Assembly: GCA_964628905.1 (NCBI GenBank)
Contig: CAZVNS010000052.1
Location: 1-9,431 of the forward strand
Reading direction: 5' to 3'
Length of the DNA: 9,431 nt
From: JAJPXC01 sp964628905
Lineage (GTDB): Bacteria > Bacteroidota > Bacteroidia > Bacteroidales > Muribaculaceae
Below are positions 6,517 to 9,431 of this stretch, piece after piece. Both the position numbers and the translations under genes were made by a program. The notes under the pieces were generated by a model. That model had not been told where the DNA came from. It saw only the letters and a list, made by a program, of their open reading frames with translations, and ran no database searches. Numbering within the stretch: position 1 is the stretch's first letter; each line of letters starts with the position of its first letter.

Positions 6517-7545
6517 ATGGCTGACAATAACAACCTAATAGTATATTGCGAGTTCGACGAGGGAAAAATCGCCGACGTGAGCCTCGAATTGCTCACCAAA
6601 GGCAGGGTGCTCGCTTCGCGTCTGGGCGTAAAGCTCGAAGCTATTGTAATCGGCGACAACCTCAAGAATGTTGAGAAACAAATCGCACCCTACGGAGCCG
6701 ACGTAATATATAAGGTGGAAGACAAGCGTCTCTACCCCTACACCTCCAACCCCCACGCAGCAGTGCTGATCAACCTCTTCCGCGAGATCAAGCCTCAAAT
6801 CTGCCTGATGGGTGCCACATGTATCGGCCGCGACCTCGGCCCCCGCGTGTCATCATGCCTTCACAGCGGTCTGACCGCCGACTGCACATCGCTCGAAATC
6901 GGCGACCACACTGACCCCAAGACCGGCAAGGAATACACCGACCTGCTCTATCAAATCCGCCCCGCATTCGGCGGCAACATCGTGGCTACGATCGTCAACC
7001 CCGAGTGCCGTCCGCAGATGGCCACCGTGCGCGAAGGCGTGATGAAGAAAGAAGTTTTCGACCCCAAGCACAAAGCTCAGGTGGTCAACCTCAAAGCCTC
7101 AAACTATGTGAAGGATGAGGACTTCGTAGTGGAGATCATCGAACGTCACATCGAGAAGTCAAAGGTCAACATCAAGAACTCACCCATCATCGTGGCCGGT
7201 GGCTACGGCATGGGGTCGGCTGAAGGCTTCCAGATGCTCTTCGACCTGGCCAACACCCTTGGCGCCGAGGTAGGCGCATCGCGCGCGGCCGTCGACGCAG
7301 GCTTCTGCGAGCACGACCGTCAGATTGGCCAGACCGGCGTCACCGTTCGTCCAAAACTCTACATCGCTTGCGGTATCTCAGGCCAAATCCAGCACATCGC
7401 CGGCATGCAGGAGAGCTCCATCGTGATTTCAATCAACAACGACCCCGACGCTCCCATCAACACCATCGCCGACTATGTGATCACCGGCAACGTTGAGGAC
7501 GTAGTGCCCAAACTCATCAAATATTACAAGAAGAATTCAAAATAA
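6517..7545 (+). CDS. etfA: Electron transfer flavoprotein alpha subunit
   Basis: This is the large ETF subunit, holding the FAD that shuttles electrons to and from the acyl-CoA dehydrogenase. It has 342 residues, a normal length. The C-terminal FAD domain shows GGYGMGS at 228-234, GASRAAVDAGF at 253-263, QIGQTG at 269-274, GISGQIQH at 286-293 and NNDPDAPI at 307-314. Most homologues I recall read SGAIQH where this one has SGQIQH. The middle region has RPAFGGN at 148-154 and RPQMATVREGV at 165-175. I remember these in clostridial ETFs that work with butyryl-CoA dehydrogenase and bifurcate electrons from NADH to ferredoxin and crotonyl-CoA. It is co-directional with etfB 80 nt upstream and the dehydrogenase gene 110 nt downstream, consistent with one transcript. 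No Rnf or ferredoxin gene is visible in the window. Confidence 0.96.
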   Translation: MADNNNLIVYCEFDEGKIADVSLELLTKGRVLASRLGVKLEAIVIGDNLKNVEKQIAPYGADVIYKVEDKRLYPYTSNPHAAVLINLFREIKPQICLMGATCIGRDLGPRVSSCLHSGLTADCTSLEIGDHTDPKTGKEYTDLLYQIRPAFGGNIVATIVNPECRPQMATVREGVMKKEVFDPKHKAQVVNLKASNYVKDEDFVVEIIERHIEKSKVNIKNSPIIVAGGYGMGSAEGFQMLFDLANTLGAEVGASRAAVDAGFCEHDRQIGQTGVTVRPKLYIACGISGQIQHIAGMQESSIVISINNDPDAPINTIADYVITGNVEDVVPKLIKYYKKNSK

Positions 7546-7557
7546 GTTGTTAAGTTT

Positions 7558-7644
7558 TTATAGTCCTTATCTTAACGACCTTAAAGTCCTTAAGGCCCTT
7601 AAAATCCCTAAGGTCTCTTAAAATCTTAAAAACTTAGCTAAAAC
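7558..7644 (+). repeat. Degenerate tandem array of TTAA-starting 9-nt units before the acyl-CoA dehydrogenase gene
   Basis: Most of the 110-nt etfA-dehydrogenase gap can be read as about ten head-to-tail units of mostly 8-10 nt with the loose consensus TTAAnnnCC. Clear units are TTATAGTCC (7558-7566), TTAACGACC (7572-7580), TTAAAGTCC (7581-7589) and TTAAGGCCC (7590-7598). Later units become more A-rich towards the ATG at 7656. Neighbouring units make small palindromes: CCTTAAGG at 7588-7595, and CCTTA (7597-7601) pairing with TAAGG (7609-7613). It contains no ORF and no promoter match. I recall similar short arrays between genes in other Bacteroidales, but know of no established function. Confidence 0.7.
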
Positions 7645-7655
7645 AAACACCAGAT

Positions 7656-9368
7656 ATGGCTAACTTTTATACTGACAATCCCGATCTGAAGCTTCACCTG
7701 AGCCATCCGCTCATGCGCAAAATCGTGGAGCTCAAAGAGCGAAACTATACTGAAGCCGAAAAATTCGACTACGCTCCCATCAACTTCGAGGACGCAATGG
7801 ACAACTATGACCGCGTGCTCGAAATCGTGGGTGACCTGTGCGGCGGCATCATCGCCGACAACGCCGAGGAGGTTGACCATGAAGGCCCGACCGTGGCCAA
7901 TGGCCGCGTCACCTATGCCGCAGCCACTCAGCGCAACCTCGACGCATGCCGCAAGGCCGGCCTGATGGGCATGGCAATGCCTCGCCGCTACGGAGGCCTC
8001 AACTTCCCCATCACCCCCTACATCATGGCAGCTGACATCGTTAGCCGCGCCGACACCGGTTTTGAGAACCTTTGGGGACTCCAGGATTGCGCCGAGACCC
8101 TCTACGAGTTTGGCAGCGAGGAGCAGAAGGCCAAGTTCATCCCCCGCGTATGTGAGGGTGAGACCATGTCGATGGACCTTACCGAGCCCGATGCCGGCTC
8201 TGACCTGCAGTCGGTGATGCTCAAAGCCACCGAGCAGACCGACGGAACATGGCGCCTTAACGGAGTGAAGCGCTTCATCACCAACGGCGACAGCGACATC
8301 CACCTGGTGCTCGCACGCTCTGAGGAAGGCACACACGATGGCCGCGGTCTGTCGATGTTCATCTACGACAAGCGCGATGGTGGCGTCAACGTGCGCCGCA
8401 TCGAGAACAAGATGGGTATCAAGGGATCACCTACTTGCGAGCTCACCTACAAGAACGCTAAGGCCGAACTCTGCGGATCGCGCCGCATGGGCCTTATCAA
8501 ATATGTGATGGCGCTGATGAACGGCGCACGTCTTGGCATCGCTGCCCAGTCAGTAGGTGTGAGCGAGATAGCCTACCGCGAAGCCCTCGCCTACGCTAAG
8601 GATCGCAAGCAGTTTGGCAAGGCAATCATCGAGTTCCCCGCAGTCTATGAGATGCTCTCAGTGATGAAGGCCAAGCTCGACGCCTCACGCTGCCTGCTGT
8701 ATGAGACCGCACGCTTTGTCGACGTCTATAAGATCTATGAGGACATCGCCAAGGAGCGCAAGCTCAACAACGACGAGCGTGCCGAGTTGAAGCACTACAA
8801 CAAGATGGCAAGCGCCCTCACCCCCCTAGCAAAGGGCCTTAGCTCAGAGTATTGCAACCAGAACGCCTACGACTGCATCCAGATCCACGGCGGTTCGGGC
8901 TTCATGAAAGATTACGCTTGCGAGCGCATATACCGCGACGCACGCATCACCTCGATTTACGAGGGCACAACCCAGCTCCAGGTAGTAGCAGCCATCGGCC
9001 ACGTATGGACCGGCACCTACCGCTCACTCATGGATGAGTACGCCGCTGAGGATGTCTGCGTTGACCTGGCATCAACCAAGGGTCGCATAGCCAAACTCGT
9101 GAAGGCCTACGATAAGGCTGTGGAGCACGTGAGCGAGCTGAAGAAGGACAATCCCGCTTATGCCGACTTCATGGCACGCCGTCTGGTGGAAATGGCCGGC
9201 GACATCATCATGAGCTACCTCCTGATCAACGACGCCTCTCGCTACGGCTCTGAGTCGATGGCCAAGAGCGCCAAGGTGTACGTCAACCTGGCCGCTGCCG
9301 ATGTGACAAAGCACAGCGAGTTTATCGAAACATTCGATGTGGCTGACCTCGCTGACCACAAAGCTTAA
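7656..9368 (+). CDS. Acyl-CoA dehydrogenase, long form with C-terminal extension
   Basis: This FAD enzyme would interconvert an acyl-CoA and its 2,3-enoyl-CoA, exchanging electrons with the ETF encoded just upstream. The 570 residues exceed the usual ~380 of short-chain family members. Landmarks: the N-terminal helical domain; MDLTEPDAGSD at 173-183, the FAD/substrate-binding signature; KRFITNGDSDIHLVLA of the middle beta domain; IHGGSGFMKDYACERIYRD at 410-428; and IYEGT at 434-438, with Glu436 as the likely catalytic base. Residues from about 450 to 570 form an extra helical domain, like the C-terminal domain of long acyl-CoA dehydrogenases such as the DmdC type. The protein closely resembles the Bacteroides homologue as I remember it. 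Substrate is unknown: butyryl-CoA is plausible given the ETF type, but medium or branched chains are possible. Conserved MANFYTDNP supports the ATG at 7656. A tandem array fills the leader. Confidence 0.94.
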   Translation: MANFYTDNPDLKLHLSHPLMRKIVELKERNYTEAEKFDYAPINFEDAMDNYDRVLEIVGDLCGGIIADNAEEVDHEGPTVANGRVTYAAATQRNLDACRKAGLMGMAMPRRYGGLNFPITPYIMAADIVSRADTGFENLWGLQDCAETLYEFGSEEQKAKFIPRVCEGETMSMDLTEPDAGSDLQSVMLKATEQTDGTWRLNGVKRFITNGDSDIHLVLARSEEGTHDGRGLSMFIYDKRDGGVNVRRIENKMGIKGSPTCELTYKNAKAELCGSRRMGLIKYVMALMNGARLGIAAQSVGVSEIAYREALAYAKDRKQFGKAIIEFPAVYEMLSVMKAKLDASRCLLYETARFVDVYKIYEDIAKERKLNNDERAELKHYNKMASALTPLAKGLSSEYCNQNAYDCIQIHGGSGFMKDYACERIYRDARITSIYEGTTQLQVVAAIGHVWTGTYRSLMDEYAAEDVCVDLASTKGRIAKLVKAYDKAVEHVSELKKDNPAYADFMARRLVEMAGDIIMSYLLINDASRYGSESMAKSAKVYVNLAAADVTKHSEFIETFDVADLADHKA

Positions 9369-9375
9369 ATCAAGC

Positions 9376-9411
9376 ATTTAATCTATAAAACCCCACCGAA
9401 AAGCGTAATAT
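9376..9411 (-). repeat. Right copy of the 36-bp inverted repeat
   Basis: Read on the - strand this copy is ATATTACG, a 5-nt spacer, CGGTGGGGTTTTATAG, then ATTAAAT, matching 21-56 at 31 of 36 positions. It lies 7 nt after the acyl-CoA dehydrogenase stop codon. A - strand frame open from the right edge (9430-9383) ends on the TAG inside the repeat, mirroring the left copy. Each copy begins 21 nt from its window edge. It may mark the 3' end of a convergent gene beyond the window, or be a dispersed intergenic element. Confidence 0.8.
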
Positions 9412-9431
9412 ATGTGCCGATGATCAGAAAA

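Noticed and set aside
7638..8336. A 232-codon open frame on the - strand inside the dehydrogenase gene
   Set aside because: It lies wholly antisense to a well-conserved gene, apart from a few bases in its leader. Its translation has no recognisable motif, and such frames are expected opposite G/C-ending codons. Other antisense frames in purL and the purF-like gene were dropped for the same reason.
9365..9381. TTAAAT and ATTTAA inverted pair just after the dehydrogenase stop as a terminator
   Set aside because: The 6-bp stem is all A/T, overlaps the stop codon and has no U-tract after it. It would be very weak, and part of it belongs to the edge repeat.
1..9431. The window as one 9.4-kb transposon bounded by the inverted repeats
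   Set aside because: There is no transposase, integrase or other mobility gene and no target-site duplication at the ends, and the content is core metabolism with uniform codon use.

Overview
The window is a stretch of ordinary-looking bacterial chromosome, most likely from a Bacteroidales member. The reasons are the close likeness of all five proteins to Bacteroidales homologues as I remember them, the lack of Shine-Dalgarno sequences in A/T-rich leaders, and a good match to the Bacteroidetes promoter pattern (TTTG, 20 nt, TAnnTTTG) before etfB. The coding DNA is rich in G/C-ending codons. Muribaculaceae is my guess at family level, but I cannot confirm it from the sequence.

All five genes are on the + strand. 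First is a full-length purL (121-3822), the fused FGAM synthase with an intact C-terminal glutaminase. After a 180-nt gap with two hairpins comes a PurF-family amidophosphoribosyltransferase (4003-5412). Its phosphoribosyltransferase half and four Fe-S-type cysteines are intact, but the glutaminase pocket has lost its key residues, including the N-terminal Cys (Gly here). A 151-nt gap with a clear promoter leads into etfB (5564-6436), etfA (6517-7545) and a 570-residue acyl-CoA dehydrogenase (7656-9368). These three look like one operon for flavin-based acyl-CoA oxidation or enoyl-CoA reduction. The ETF carries motifs I associate with the electron-bifurcating type.

The first two genes belong to early de novo purine synthesis (PRA formation and FGAR to FGAM). 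The last three form a redox module: the ETF would exchange electrons with the dehydrogenase and, if bifurcating, with NADH and ferredoxin. I see no functional link between the two modules beyond adjacency.

Two non-coding patterns stand out. A 36-bp element (31/36 identical) occurs at both window edges in inverted orientation and at exactly mirror-image positions. The leaders of the purF-like gene, etfA and the dehydrogenase gene contain degenerate arrays of roughly 9-nt units, clearest before the dehydrogenase gene. I found no RNA genes, CRISPR arrays, insertion sequences or phage genes, and no gene-free stretch longer than 300 nt.
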